Below are positions 33,260 to 44,132 of a stretch of DNA of 64,000 nt, in pieces; positions within the stretch are counted from its first letter, which is position 1; each line of letters begins with the position of its first letter. A model generated the notes under the pieces. That model did not search any database, was not told where the DNA came from, and saw only the letters and a list, made by a program, of their open reading frames with translations. The DNA is from Nereocystis luetkeana. Taxonomy: Eukaryota > Sar > Phaeophyceae > Laminariales > Laminariaceae. The stretch is from positions 2,325,732 through 2,389,731 of the forward strand of contig JARUPZ010000005.1 in NCBI GenBank assembly GCA_031213475.1, written 5' to 3'. The position numbers and the translations under genes were made by a program.

Positions 33260-34100
33260 GAAGCGCACACCCACCCAGCCCTTGCCAACTCGATCTTGCG
33301 TCTTCGATTGATCTGGTTGCTTGCCAATTGTCCGGTGTAAAGCCGTGCTTCAAAGGAGGGAGAGGGGTCTGTCTAGCCTGAATCTGTTCTGTTTCTTATT
33401 CTCACGGTACTGCACGAGTAGATAGAGCGTGCGGTAGTGACGGCGCTGCTGCAGGAGAGCATGCGCAGAAGAGCATGCAGTAGCTATAACTCTGAGTAGA
33501 GGTTCGGGTAGAGTAAAAAAACAGAGTTGATTACTATCTCACAGCACAGGCGCGTCGAAGCTGCCTGTACTGACAGTTTCATATCCAAACAAACTGCCAC
33601 CTTCCACGCCATCTAAGGCTAAACCCAATGTCTTGTTGAGTCGTGCTTGCACTGTAATATCCTGACACCGAGTGCCCGCTGCGGAACGGCGATAAATACA
33701 GAGTGAGAGGCAAACACACACCCCCAGGCAACTCGCCCTCGCGTCTTTCGATTGGTTGCTCTGTGTTCTCCTGGCAGCGTAAAGCTGGGTTTGTCCCTTG
33801 CACGTCATCTGCCTAAATTAGTCCACTCTAACTCCACGTTAGGTTGCCCCCCCACACGCCCGCAGTTCTGGAGCGATTAAAGAAACCGAGAAGAATCGTA
33901 CCCATATCTGTTTGATGCCTGTTCTTGTTGTGTTTTTAATTTACGGTGGTGCTAAATACACGCGCGAGGAATTTCATTGTGTCTCTGTTTGTTATTTTCG
34001 TTTTTTACTGTAACACCGGTAGTAGTTTAAAGGTCGTCAGAGTACCAATACCAGTCCTCGGGACTCGAGTCAATGACTCACCAGCCCGAGTCCTTCTCGA
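33260..34100. other. No supported gene
   Basis: Intergenic sequence between the GNAT stop codon and the 42-bp minisatellite. I see no exon or repeat end here. Confidence 0.4.
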
Positions 34101-34565
34101 GGACTCAGCCCTCAGGGTGCCTGAGGGACTGAAAGGAGTGAGTCCCAACAGCCCACAGGATACCTGGGGGCTGAAAAGACTGAGTCCCTTCCACAGTCCA
34201 CAGGGTACCTAGGGCTGAAAAGACGGAGTGCCGCCAGGTTACGGGGTACGTGGGGGCTGAAAGGACTGAGTCCCACCAGTCCACAAGGTACCTAGAGGGT
34301 AAACAGACTGAGTACCACCAGTCCACAGGGTATCTGAATTCTGAAAGGTCTGAGTACCACCAATCCATAGGGTACCTGGGGGCTGAAAATACTTAGTCCC
34401 GTCAATCCACAGGGTACCTGGGGGCTAGAAGAACCAAGTCCTTCCAGTCTAGAGGGTACCTGAAAGCTGAAAGGACTGATTCCCACCAGTACACAGGGTA
34501 CGTTAGGGCTGAAAGGACTGAGTCCCGCCAGTCCACAGGGTACGAGAAGCTGAAAGGACTGGTAC
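34100..34565. repeat. 42-bp minisatellite, about ten units
   Basis: The unit consensus is GGTACCTGGGGGCTGAAAGG followed by ACTGAGTCCCACCAGTCCAC and AG. Because 42 is divisible by three, the minus strand stays open for long stretches as 14-residue repeats (VDWWYSVLS-like). Substitutions and stops make a real protein unlikely. Confidence 0.8.
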
Positions 34566-35071
34566 CTGGAGGACCGGTAATCTGACGACCTTTGTGACTA
34601 GAAGTTGTGGCTTCCCCGAGGAAACATAACAGACTTTCGGAAGGAGCTCGTGCGGTGTAAGCCTTCGTTCGACGAACGGGCCTGGAATTCGATGCAGACC
34701 AAGATTAAATGACTGCATGCATTTTTTTTTGGTGGTTTTCCGTGCCTTCTGGGAGTTTTTTTTTCCTTCCTATGGTGGGACGAGCAGTACCGATACCGAT
34801 ACAACAGTCCTACACTAGCAATACCTACCGGTACAGCAGTATCCCACACTTTGACACGCCCCCTAGGCTATCGGTATCCGTCAGACGGTCGGTATCGAAC
34901 CATTTGTATGGCGTCCATTCTCACCCCGCCCTCCGCCCCCCCCCCGTCCGTCCCTCCCTCCCTTCCTCCCTTCCTTTCTCCGTCCTTTACTACCCTCGCA
35001 TATCGCGTCTGGCAATTGTCTTGCCTCTCAGCATCCGCCCGTTCGATCACAGCCAGCACGGCGACGTGTGT

Positions 35072-36393
35072 ATGGACCCCGCAGGAGCCCTGTTCGGTTC
35101 AGGCGGCGGCGGTGGCGGCGGCAGCGGCAGCGGCAGCGGCAGCGATTGTGGCGGTGATGGCGACGCCACTGCACAGTTTTTCGGTGGCGACGCTCAGACG
35201 CCCTTCCCCCTCTCCGTCGTAGCACCAGGAGCGAGGTCGGGCTGGGTAGAACCCGCCGCCGCCGCCGCCGCTGCTCCTGTGTCTACCACCACCACCGCTC
35301 ACGCTTTCGGTGTACCAGGTGGTATGGAGGGGGGGTCGGCTTGCGGTGCCCCCGACCCCGCTGACGCTGCTTACCCCACTAGTGCTGCCGCTGATCAAGC
35401 AGCCGCCGCTGCCCTTGTCTCGTCGTCTGCCTACCCCCGGGTGCTGACGAACGCGCGCCTGGCGCGGCACGACGAAGAGGAGGCGAAGAGGCTATCCCTG
35501 TCCGCCTCCACCGCGGCCGAAATGTTGCTCTCGGCCAAGATGACGGCGGAAGCAGTAGCTTCGACGACAGTGGTGACATCGACAGCCACGGCTAGCTGCG
35601 CGGCCAGTGGAGGCTGGCCGGGCGTTACAGCAGTGCCCCGCTTTCCGGGGGACGCATCGCCGTCCTCGGGCGGCGGCGGCGGCGTCGACGGTGGCGTCGT
35701 CCCGGGGTCTTTGGGGTGGCCCCCCCGGAATCACCAGCCGGGGGCGGCGGCCGTGGCAGCGGTGGCGACGGTGGCGACGGTTGTGGCGGATCCCGCGAGG
35801 GAAGAGATGGCGATAAGGGCGCTGACCGCCCTCCCGTCCTCGCGGAACGGGCCGGAAGGGTGGTCGTCGCCGGTGGTTGACCTCACCGGAGGGGCCGGGG
35901 GGAGGACCTGGGTGGAGCAAGAGGAGGAACAGATGCAACTGGCGATCGCGCTGTCTCTGTCTGCCGGGGCTGGCGGTGGCAGCGCGGGTGGTGGCGGTGG
36001 CGGCGGCGGTGGATTCTTGGACGGTGGTGGCGGTAGTTGTGGTGGCCTCGGGGACAGTGGCGGAGGTGGTGGTGATTATGGCGGGGCCGGGGGCGGTAGT
36101 GGGGGGGGGGGGGGGTGAGGGGGGGGCTGGGGGCGAAGTTGCCGGCGACGACACGGAGACGGAGGAGGAGGTAGACTTCGGCGCTCAACTTTCCACGGGA
36201 GACGCGGCATCTTGCGGGGCGAGGAGCGCCGATAGCGGTTACCATCGTGACGATGGCGGGGGCGGCGTCGGCGGCAATTATTGTTATAGCAGTGGCAGTA
36301 ATGTTGTCGGAGACGGTAACGGCAGCGGCGCTCTAGAGGACGCGGTGAGGGCAGGACCCGCTCGAAATCCCTCAGCGACGGAAGCAGCGGTGG

Positions 36394-36440
<47 letters not shown>

Positions 36441-38586
36441 GGAATGGCGGAAGCAGCGCCAAGTGTGGCAGCGAGCGACCGGCTTTGTCGTGAAGGGCCC
36501 GGGGACAGCGGCAGCGACGGTTCCGCGAGTGGCATGGGGAGCGGCAGCATGGGCGGGCGAGGAAGGGGGGCTGCCGGTCGCGACGGTGGCCACGACAACG
36601 ACTTCAGGCGGCTTCGCAGGAGGAGGGACAAAGACGGGGCCAGCACACCCGGAGAGCAGTCGCCGGAAGGAGCGGACGGCGGCGAGGGGCCTGCCGAGGG
36701 GGGGATGGAGCGTGTCGGAGGTTCGGAGGGGAGACACCCCGGGGGACCCGTTAATGAGGCATGGCGGGACGGGGTTGGGAGGAGGGGAGCGGGGATGGGA
36801 ATTGGAGCAGGAACGGGAGTGGGGACCGGCATATGCGATGGGCGACGTGATGTTTCGGAGGATGCGGCGGGTGATGGCGGCGGTGACGGTGGCGGCGTCA
36901 CGGCGATGGTGCCGTCGGAGGACCCAGCACCAAATGCGGAGGTGTTCGCGTCTGGTGTCGGGGTTGGTGCTCCGGAATTCCTGGCCACCGTCGGTGCGAG
37001 CGTGGCGAGCGGAGTGGGTCAAGGTGGCGGCGGCAGGAGCGGCAGCAATTTTGTTTTCGGCAACGGCAGTGGTGGCTGCAACAGCCCGGACACGAGGGTG
37101 GCGCCCGACCAAGGCCAGCAGAAAACGTACCTCCCTCCGGAGCGAAGAGTGTCGAAAGGCGACGGTCACGATCAGCGGCACCCACATCAGCAACAGCAAC
37201 AACAGCAGCCTACTGGTGCGGATGGCCTTCCTGCGGTGGGCGTGGGCGTTCCTTCGTCCGGAGCAAGGGTTGGCGGGGATACGGAACGCGGGAGTTATAT
37301 GAACCAGGTGGAAACCGACGAGTTATTGAGAGATCTGGGGGTCGAGCCCGGCGCCTTAGGAGGTGGCGGCGGCGCCGGGGCCGGGGGCCTCGGGGGTGGA
37401 GGGGGGACGTTGGACACCCTTCTAGCCGCTGCGAGCTGGGAGGGAGATGTAAGTGCTTTTGTGTTTTTGCCGACTCGCCGTGTTTGCCGACCTCTTGTAA
37501 GTGCTCCAAGCTGTGCGTCAAGCTGTTGCCTGCTGTGTGTTTGTGTGGAGCAAGCTGCGTAGACTGGCCTCCTGCCCCCCCCCCCCCTCCCCCCCACCTC
37601 ATCCCATCTGGCCAGCTCTTGGCGAGCCGAGCTATCAACAATTTCCCAGCATCTTTTGTGTTTTCCAAGCCTTCTTAATCAAGACTGTAAACCCCCCTCC
37701 TGGGTTTTGGACTGGGTTTTTGTCCTGTTTATTTAAACTGCCTGTAGAATCTTTGCGCTCTGAGAAAATGTAGGTACTGCATTGCATGAGTTCTCTATGC
37801 TACTCTCTCTTATATCTCCATTCCTCGCGTATCCCTCTTCCTCTCCCTCTCTACCTGACTCCCTTTTTGAAGGACACCGACGAGGATATGAGACGAGCCG
37901 TGGAGGCCAGCAGGCGATCGCACGAAGAGGAGATGGTCTTGAGGGCCACGCGGGAAAGCCAGCAGGCGGCGATGGCCGCGACGGTAGCAGCAACGACCAC
38001 AACGACAACATCAGCAGCAGCAACAGCAACAGCAGCAACAACGATAGCAGCAGCCAAAGCAGCAGCAGCCAGAGCAGCAGGAGGAGGAACACCACAACCT
38101 TTCCTATCCCCAACACCAGCCAACGGCACCGCAGCACCCACGGCACCCCCAGCAGGCGCCTCCGGTGGTAGCTGTGCTTCTGGTACCGCCGCCGCTGCAG
38201 CAGCAGCAGCAGCAGCAGCAGCAGCGGCAGCGTCAATGCTATCGGTAACAGGAGGAGGGCCAGACATGGCCGTATTACCAACGTTCGGGGGCGCTGGAGC
38301 ATCACCAAGTTACGGAAACGGAAGCTTATCTACGGGTCATGCCCTAACCGGTAGCGCGTCTCCCGCAGGGCATAACAACGGGGGGGCGTTCTCCGGCAAG
38401 GGGGGAGGGGGCGGCGCCGGCTCTATCGGGTGGCAGGTGACGGGGGGGCAGGCCGCGGGAGGCGTAGATGGGGGGGGGCGGGGAGGAGGCGTCGCTGACC
38501 CCGCGGCTTGGCTCACTGGGTGGGAGGATGGGGGCGAGGTGGTCGGGTTCGTTGGGAAAGGGAAGGGGCGGTGTAGAGATCGGTGA
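35072..38586 (+). CDS. Ubiquitin-interacting-motif protein, Gly/Ala-rich, two exons with a frame break in a G-run
   Basis: Proposed exons are 35072-37448 (donor GAT|GTAAGT) and 37873-38586 (acceptor TTTTTGAAG, stop TGA); the junction is phase 0. A ubiquitin-interacting motif EEEQMQLAIALSLS (about residues 282-297) fits phi-x-x-A-x-x-x-S, and exon 2 opens with two overlapping ones, DEDMRRAVEASRRSHEEE and EEEMVLRATRESQQ. A partial one, DEEEAKRLSLS, lies near residue 135. Such motifs bind ubiquitin in endocytic or proteasome adaptors. The rest is low-complexity Gly, Ala, Ser and Gln. The frame stops at 36116, directly after G15 (36101-36115), but a one-base change there continues it for another 1.3 kb, so I treat it as one gene with a homopolymer error or slippage. 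No ENTH, VHS or catalytic domain is seen; further 5' exons are possible. Confidence 0.6.
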
Positions 38587-40810
38587 TCACGTTTGTTTTT
38601 CTTGTTTCGTATTTTTGTTTTTTAGATAGTGTGTATCTACCGCCCGTGGCGGTCCTTTCTTTTTTTTTTCGTCCGATGGATGGGAGTTCGAAGCCCTCGG
38701 CTTCTTGAGTTGTAACTATTCGTACAGTATAGGGAACCGTCTGTAGTAAGAAACGGGAAAAGCTGATCCTGGCTGGATTTATTTGTTTTCTGGAACGGGG
38801 GCGTGGTACACGATATTCTGTGTTGGTATAACGACTCTGAAATTTCTTGATTTTCCTGTCAATCTCAGGCTGGCTCTGCTCAATGGTCGTTTTCTTGGTA
38901 TGTATGTATGTAGGTGCCCTGTATACTCTGTGCCGCTGGTCCCCTATACGGCGTCTGGCGGTGGGATCGCGATTCCGACCGTTCTGCGTCGCGCAGACGA
39001 CACGCGTGTCTGTATAGCCGTCGCGCTTCCCAATAGCCGTTGGCTTCTAGATAACTGTTGCGCTTCTAATGATCCGTTGCGGTTCTCAGCGCAGGGATAT
39101 CGAAAGGGGCGATATTTCGATAGATATAACGGTTGGGCGCGGTTTCAATCAGTTATTTGATTGTGTTTTTATGTGGAGGTGGGGGGCGGGGCGGGACGGG
39201 GCGTCACAAGCCGTTTTTACGCTATAATAGTACGAGGTGTCATCCGTGCAGCAGCAGACCTACACGTGTTATTATACAGTCAGTCGCGCCTTGCGGCGTT
39301 TTGTTTGTGTATGTTAATTGCTCGCGTTATAGCGTAGGAAGCGAATTTTTCGTTTTTCTTTTCTTGTCCAAACTTGTGGTCAATTCTTTTTGGTGGGTCG
39401 GGCTTATCGCTAGCGGTGAGTATAGATATGTAGGCGTTCGATTGCGTTTGTCGCCTGCAGGCTCTAGGCCGTGCGTTTTTTTTTTGTTTGTTGCTGTTTT
39501 TTTTATATGAATAGTAGTAGGTCTTATACGAAGTAGTATTAGTATTGTATCTGCTTGAAAGTAGTACTGGTAGCAAGTACCCCCAAACAGAATCTGTTCT
39601 GTGCGAGCACAGCCAGCTTGCGAGTCATGGTCAAATGCAGCACGACCTGCCCGCCTTTCGACCGTGCACTCGCCACGCGCTACGTTCGCATTCTTTTCTT
39701 TTCTTTTCTTGGTTGTATGTTTGCTTGTGTTTTCTTGACTTTCTTCTGTTTGTCAGTGGTCATTCTCGCCCTGTCGACCCTGCCGCAATGAATGCTGCTG
39801 CAATGCTGCTTTCTGCCGATTGATGGGCATGGCCTTTTTATTTCCTTTAAAAAAGCACGCAATATTACGTAAAACCAACCAAAGGCACGCCTGTTCTCTG
39901 CTGAATGTCTGCCTTCTTTCGCAGGCGATGGGTTTCCCCCCGATTACTGGGGTACTCTCTGCCAGGAAGGCCAAAAGTGTCCATATCAAAATGTGTATAT
40001 CTGATCCAGTTGCAGGAATAAACTCCGCAAACGCCTTCTGCAGTGTTATCGAACTAGAACCTGTGAATGAAGCAGAAGAACGAACGAACGCACACATACA
40101 TACATACATTACGTTGGGACCCTCGGAAAATTAGACTTCTTCTGCTCCGAACAAGACTGCGGCAGCACGCAAATTTTACTTGTGGTGAGCGACATTCATT
40201 TCGCTGCGGCAGCGAAAAACAGGGGGGGGGTGGATGTCATTGCACTGGGGGTGTGAGTGAGACCAACAGCAGCAGAAGCAGCGGCAAGCAAACCGGCAAG
40301 ACCAACAATGCAGGACAAGCGTCTTACTAAAGCGTGTTTTTTAACCGGACACAGGGACGTTCGGTTGAAGGAGACCCAAGCAAACTGGGAAATAAAACTT
40401 GCCGAACGCATGTAGTAGATCATGATGAAACGCGCCTTCTCGGTCCCGTTTGCATTTACAAGTATCCTCCCTACTATTAGTGACCGACTAACAACATGAA
40501 CGTCGTTCGTTGTTAAACCATACCCGGGTAGGCCGACCATTCGAAGGAGCCAACGTCATCAAACGGACACCAACGATGCCAACAACATGAGCCGTTGAAC
40601 ACCAACCCAAGAAGATTCGTGTCAAATGAGCTACCACGCGGGGTCGTCTCTGAGCGGTCGATGTTTTATCGAAATCAACATGACACCTCAGCTGTGAGGA
40701 GAAGAAACGCTTCACCGCAACCCACACTTGCGAGCTGCGTGTGATCGTGGTAAGGGGTGTATGATGACCCCGAGGACACAAAGGTATTATGAGTCTGCTT
40801 TGATAGTATT
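38587..40810. other. No supported gene
   Basis: T-rich and mixed sequence after the ubiquitin-binding gene. A short stretch near 38728-38790 resembles 29840-29900 (AAGAAAC, then CTGGCTGGATTT), indicating a dispersed repeat. Open frames at 39133-39510 and 39820-40134 are unrecognised. Confidence 0.4.
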
Positions 40811-40814
40811 AATA

Positions 40815-40921
40815 TTACGGGGGACCACATAGTTAATAGGACCAAATACTGTTAGTAAAAATGGTTAAATATATAGGTTTTTATGTATACCATAGGCCCC
40901 ATTAACTATGGTCCCCCGTAA
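40815..40921. mobile_element. MITE-1 copy, well preserved
   Basis: TTACGGGGGACCACATAG to CTATGGTCCCCCGTAA, flanked by TA. Confidence 0.9.
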
Positions 40922-41089
40922 TAGTATGCCTGGATATAGGCTGGTTACCGGATAACGAAAGGGGCAGTATGGCGCAGGCCCGACTACTGCAGTGTAGGTC
41001 GAGCTACTCGTGGACGCGTGCAGTTACTCTCAGAGTTTGATGTCTTATCTTGACGATTCCCACTTTCCTGGCTCCCAGAGGGTTCTGAG

Positions 41090-41535
41090 AGCAGGGGGGG
41101 GGGGGGGGGGCGTACTCATTTGTTGCTTGCCTTAAGTCATTTGACCATTGGTCACGCATCCCTTTCGAGACGGAGCACCGTTCCTACTCCTAATAGAGAC
41201 TCCAACAATTGGGCGCTCATTACGTTATTTCCATATATTACATAGAAACTTTTTGCTAATCTTATCCCCTTCCTGTTTGGCCGCCTGTGGCCACCATCTA
41301 TCTCCTAGGATAGCGATCGTTTTCTCGCTGCTATCTAGTGTGTCAAACTCATCCATGTCACATTCGTCTATTTCCCTCGTCTCTTCTAACACATCCCGTT
41401 CCTCCTTGTATATTTCACATTCTCCTACTGTGTGAGTTCTACTCTCTATTGATTTGCCACACGAAAGCAGGGGGGGGGGGGTATAGAAATAATTTGTTTG
41501 CCGTGTTTCATCAGAAACACGCCTCATCGACATTA
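41090..41535 (-). mobile_element. Module B: 3' end of a LINE-type element with C-terminal coding sequence
   Basis: On the minus strand a frame running to 41225 reads CGKSIESRTHTVGECEIYKE, then [54 protein letters not shown]. The C-x(n)-H-x4-C arrangement followed by a Trp-rich tail is typical of the very C-terminus of non-LTR reverse transcriptases. The 3' end reads GGAGCACCG then CTCATTTG-complement and GAGTACG plus poly(C) (plus strand G-run at 41093-41110). It is also preceded by a poly(C) run (41470-41482). The same sequence occurs in the T-protein intron at 56.5 kb. Confidence 0.65.
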
Positions 41536-41639
41536 TTAGACGGGAAACGGGATATCATGGATGTATCATGGCACAAGCACACCTAGAAGGGCTGTACATG
41601 CAGATGCATAGATATCAGGAGGGTACAAAATCCACGCCG

Positions 41640-42405
41640 AAAAGTCTAAGAAATAGGTCGAAGATACAGCGCTTCACAACCCACTCCCACACCTCTATAA
41701 CTTGCAAGGCGAAAGCCGGTTAAACCAAAGAAAATCTGCATCCTACGGATAGGAAACAGGTTTGTCCCGAAAGAGGCTCGAGGAATCGAAAGGTGCGCGG
41801 CGAGTAGCGCACGGGGGATCATTAACACTATGAGACTGGTGTAAGCCGCGAGGTGGCCGGGACCCCCCTTTGTGCACAATGCAGGCGTAAAAAATGTCTT
41901 CAACGCGACACTGAAAAAACAAATGTGTAGCAAAATCCTGCGGCATACGCCCGATGGTGTTCGACATCGTTTGTTGTCTCCGCAAGGATGTTTTTCGCGT
42001 CCACATTGTGCATCGAGTGCGACCCGTCCACCTGTGCGTCAACCAGCATGCGAACAGTAACAGCAGCAAAATCGGCGAACTTCCCTCGTCGGCGCACATC
42101 ATGTGTGTACGTACGTACATTGTCAAGAACGGGCGAAGCCAACTTACGCTGCCCACTGCCACAGCAGCGGGCGCCGACCTGGATGATGCCTTGTAAGAGG
42201 GGCATAGAACCCTCTCTCTGCCGCTTGAACCCGTACTCGTTTCGATTGATGATGGCCCGAGTGTATTATTATTTATAGTAGTTTCCGAAAGATGCTCGTA
42301 CCGATTCTTGTTGAGAGGCAGCAAGTATGAGCGGGAATAGAAAAGATGATGGGAGTTCGGGGAGGTTGTAGGTACCTCAGGCCACCGTATCACAGAAGCC
42401 AAGCG
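41640..42405 (-). other. Possible exons of an unidentified minus-strand gene
   Basis: Minus-strand frames contain protein-like pieces with splice-like borders: GIIQVGARCCGSGQR before a GTAAGT (about 42177-42128), VRMLVDAQVDGSHSMHNVDA (near 42040) and, after a TTTTTTCAG, a segment ending near 41645. I could not place them in a family or order them, and they may be chance frames. Confidence 0.15.
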
Positions 42406-42713
42406 TTAGGGTACGCCACTCGCGAATGTCAGCTATCGATTTCCGTCGCTCGCTGCATATACAGGCGTCAAGCGGGCTGTTTGGAAAAACAAATGCGTGG
42501 GTCCCGAGCTTTCTAGGGGGTCAGTGAGTCAAACGGGCAGGAAAATACGTTTGGTTTCAGAAATTCCGGTAAAACTGCGCAAAACAATGAAATAATCAGA
42601 CGGACGGGCAGATTTAAGAGACGCTACTAAAATAACCTGGGGGAGACTTGACGTTTCAGGCGGACTGAAATCAACCATGTTTCCGACGTAGAGAACCCCG
42701 TTGACACTGGGGA

Positions 42714-43346
42714 ATGGGATATGTTCTGTTTCTCACGTCCCTGTGCCCGGTACTATACGATCCTCCTGCGCACAGGTGTATGGATCAACAACATTTAACA
42801 TTTATGACGGAGTCGCCCTACGAAAAATTCCTTGGGTATCGCTTTGTGGACACCCTCACAGGCAAAACCCGACATCTATCGAAAATTCGTTGTTGGCCTG
42901 GCCAGCCCCGCGCACAATTAAGAGGGGAAAAAAGCTGGTTGCTGTATTCCATGCTACGATCGGTCCGCCATTCCCCCTCCCCTCCGCTAATTCCCCGCCT
43001 GCCGCAAGAAGGCCATGTATGTTGGGATGTGCACTTGCCGTCATCTGCTGTCTCCGAACTAGGGCCAAGCAACGTCAACAACCCTGGCACGTTACGTTTT
43101 CCACCAGCGGTTATTGCGTCCATATCTCCCACAACGAATGCTCGACCAAAAGCCACGAGTAAACCACGCCGTAGCAAAATGGTACCTGGTAGCTCTAACC
43201 CGCCCCCTGGCTGGAACGGGTTCAAAACGCCGGGCTCTTATACCAACTCCCGCATGTTTAGCTTTTATACCCGCTGGCCGGGCACGGGGAGCGGTGCAAT
43301 CATCGCCCCCCTCCCCACCCCCCCCCCCCGCAGTGCATCGATTTAA
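42714..43346 (+). other. Unassigned 210-codon open frame
   Basis: The longest frame here starts MGYVLFLTSLCPVLYDPP. A second plus-strand frame and a minus-strand frame (43225-42818) overlap it. None shows a domain, and all run into poly(C). It is kept because it is the only long frame between 38.6 and 44.1 kb. Confidence 0.15.
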
Positions 43347-44132
43347 TCAACTATCAGAAGTTGTGTCTTGTGCCCACCCCCCCCTCCCCCTCCGGCTAAG
43401 CGGGATATTAAAATCACAAGGGAAGGAGAGGAAAGGCGCCGCGATGATCAACTCTCACCTGTCCACGGGGGTGAGCCACAGACAGCAACCCTCCACATCA
43501 CCAAACAGCGACGAGAGGATCGCAAAAAGCCCAACACCAGTCTAGCAAGGGTTGTCTAGGGGGATCAACCCAGAACACCAACAACCCATCCATCCACACC
43601 CCAACGAATAGCAGCGCTGGGCTCAAATAAAGCTAACACCATTCTCGTAAAGCTCGCCCGGTTTCTGCCCAGGACATGTTTTCGATCGCTGCCTTCTACG
43701 CCTGTGCCCGTCCATCCCGACCCATGAGAGAAAGACGAGCAAGACTGAGAGGCGATATTGTCCGTGGGGGCTGGCCGGGCAGGGGGTGTACCCACGTCGG
43801 GGGGGGGGGGGGGGGGGGGGGACCGAACCCCATCCCCCCGCAAACATGCGCCTCATCACTGAAAATTATCATCCCTTCGTCGTTTCCTTCCTCTCTCCCG
43901 ACATGATAAAATCATCGCATCCTATGACTTCACTTATCAAGAAGGGCATACTATGATACCATGACTTCTTGGCCGACAATGAAAAAGTATCACTTTTTCT
44001 CCGTTCTGCCATTCCTTCCTCCTTCCCTCCCCCCCCCGCCCCTCCTTCCCTCGTCGACTATGTTCTGTTTTTGTTTTTTTACGATGTCACGTCTGTGACG
44101 TGTGTGCGACGACCTTCCGGTTTTCGTCGCGT

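Noticed and set aside
32707..33381. A 224-codon plus-strand frame as one gene
   Set aside because: It runs through a tandem repeat in a different frame from the phase-consistent GNAT exon and has no recognisable domain.
35492..37202. Long minus-strand frames opposite the ubiquitin-binding gene
   Set aside because: Shadows of GC-rich codons; the plus strand has the motifs and the splice sites.
41090..41110. G and C homopolymer runs as sequencing artefacts only
   Set aside because: Lengths may be wrong, but the runs recur at the same place in independent element copies, so they are real features.
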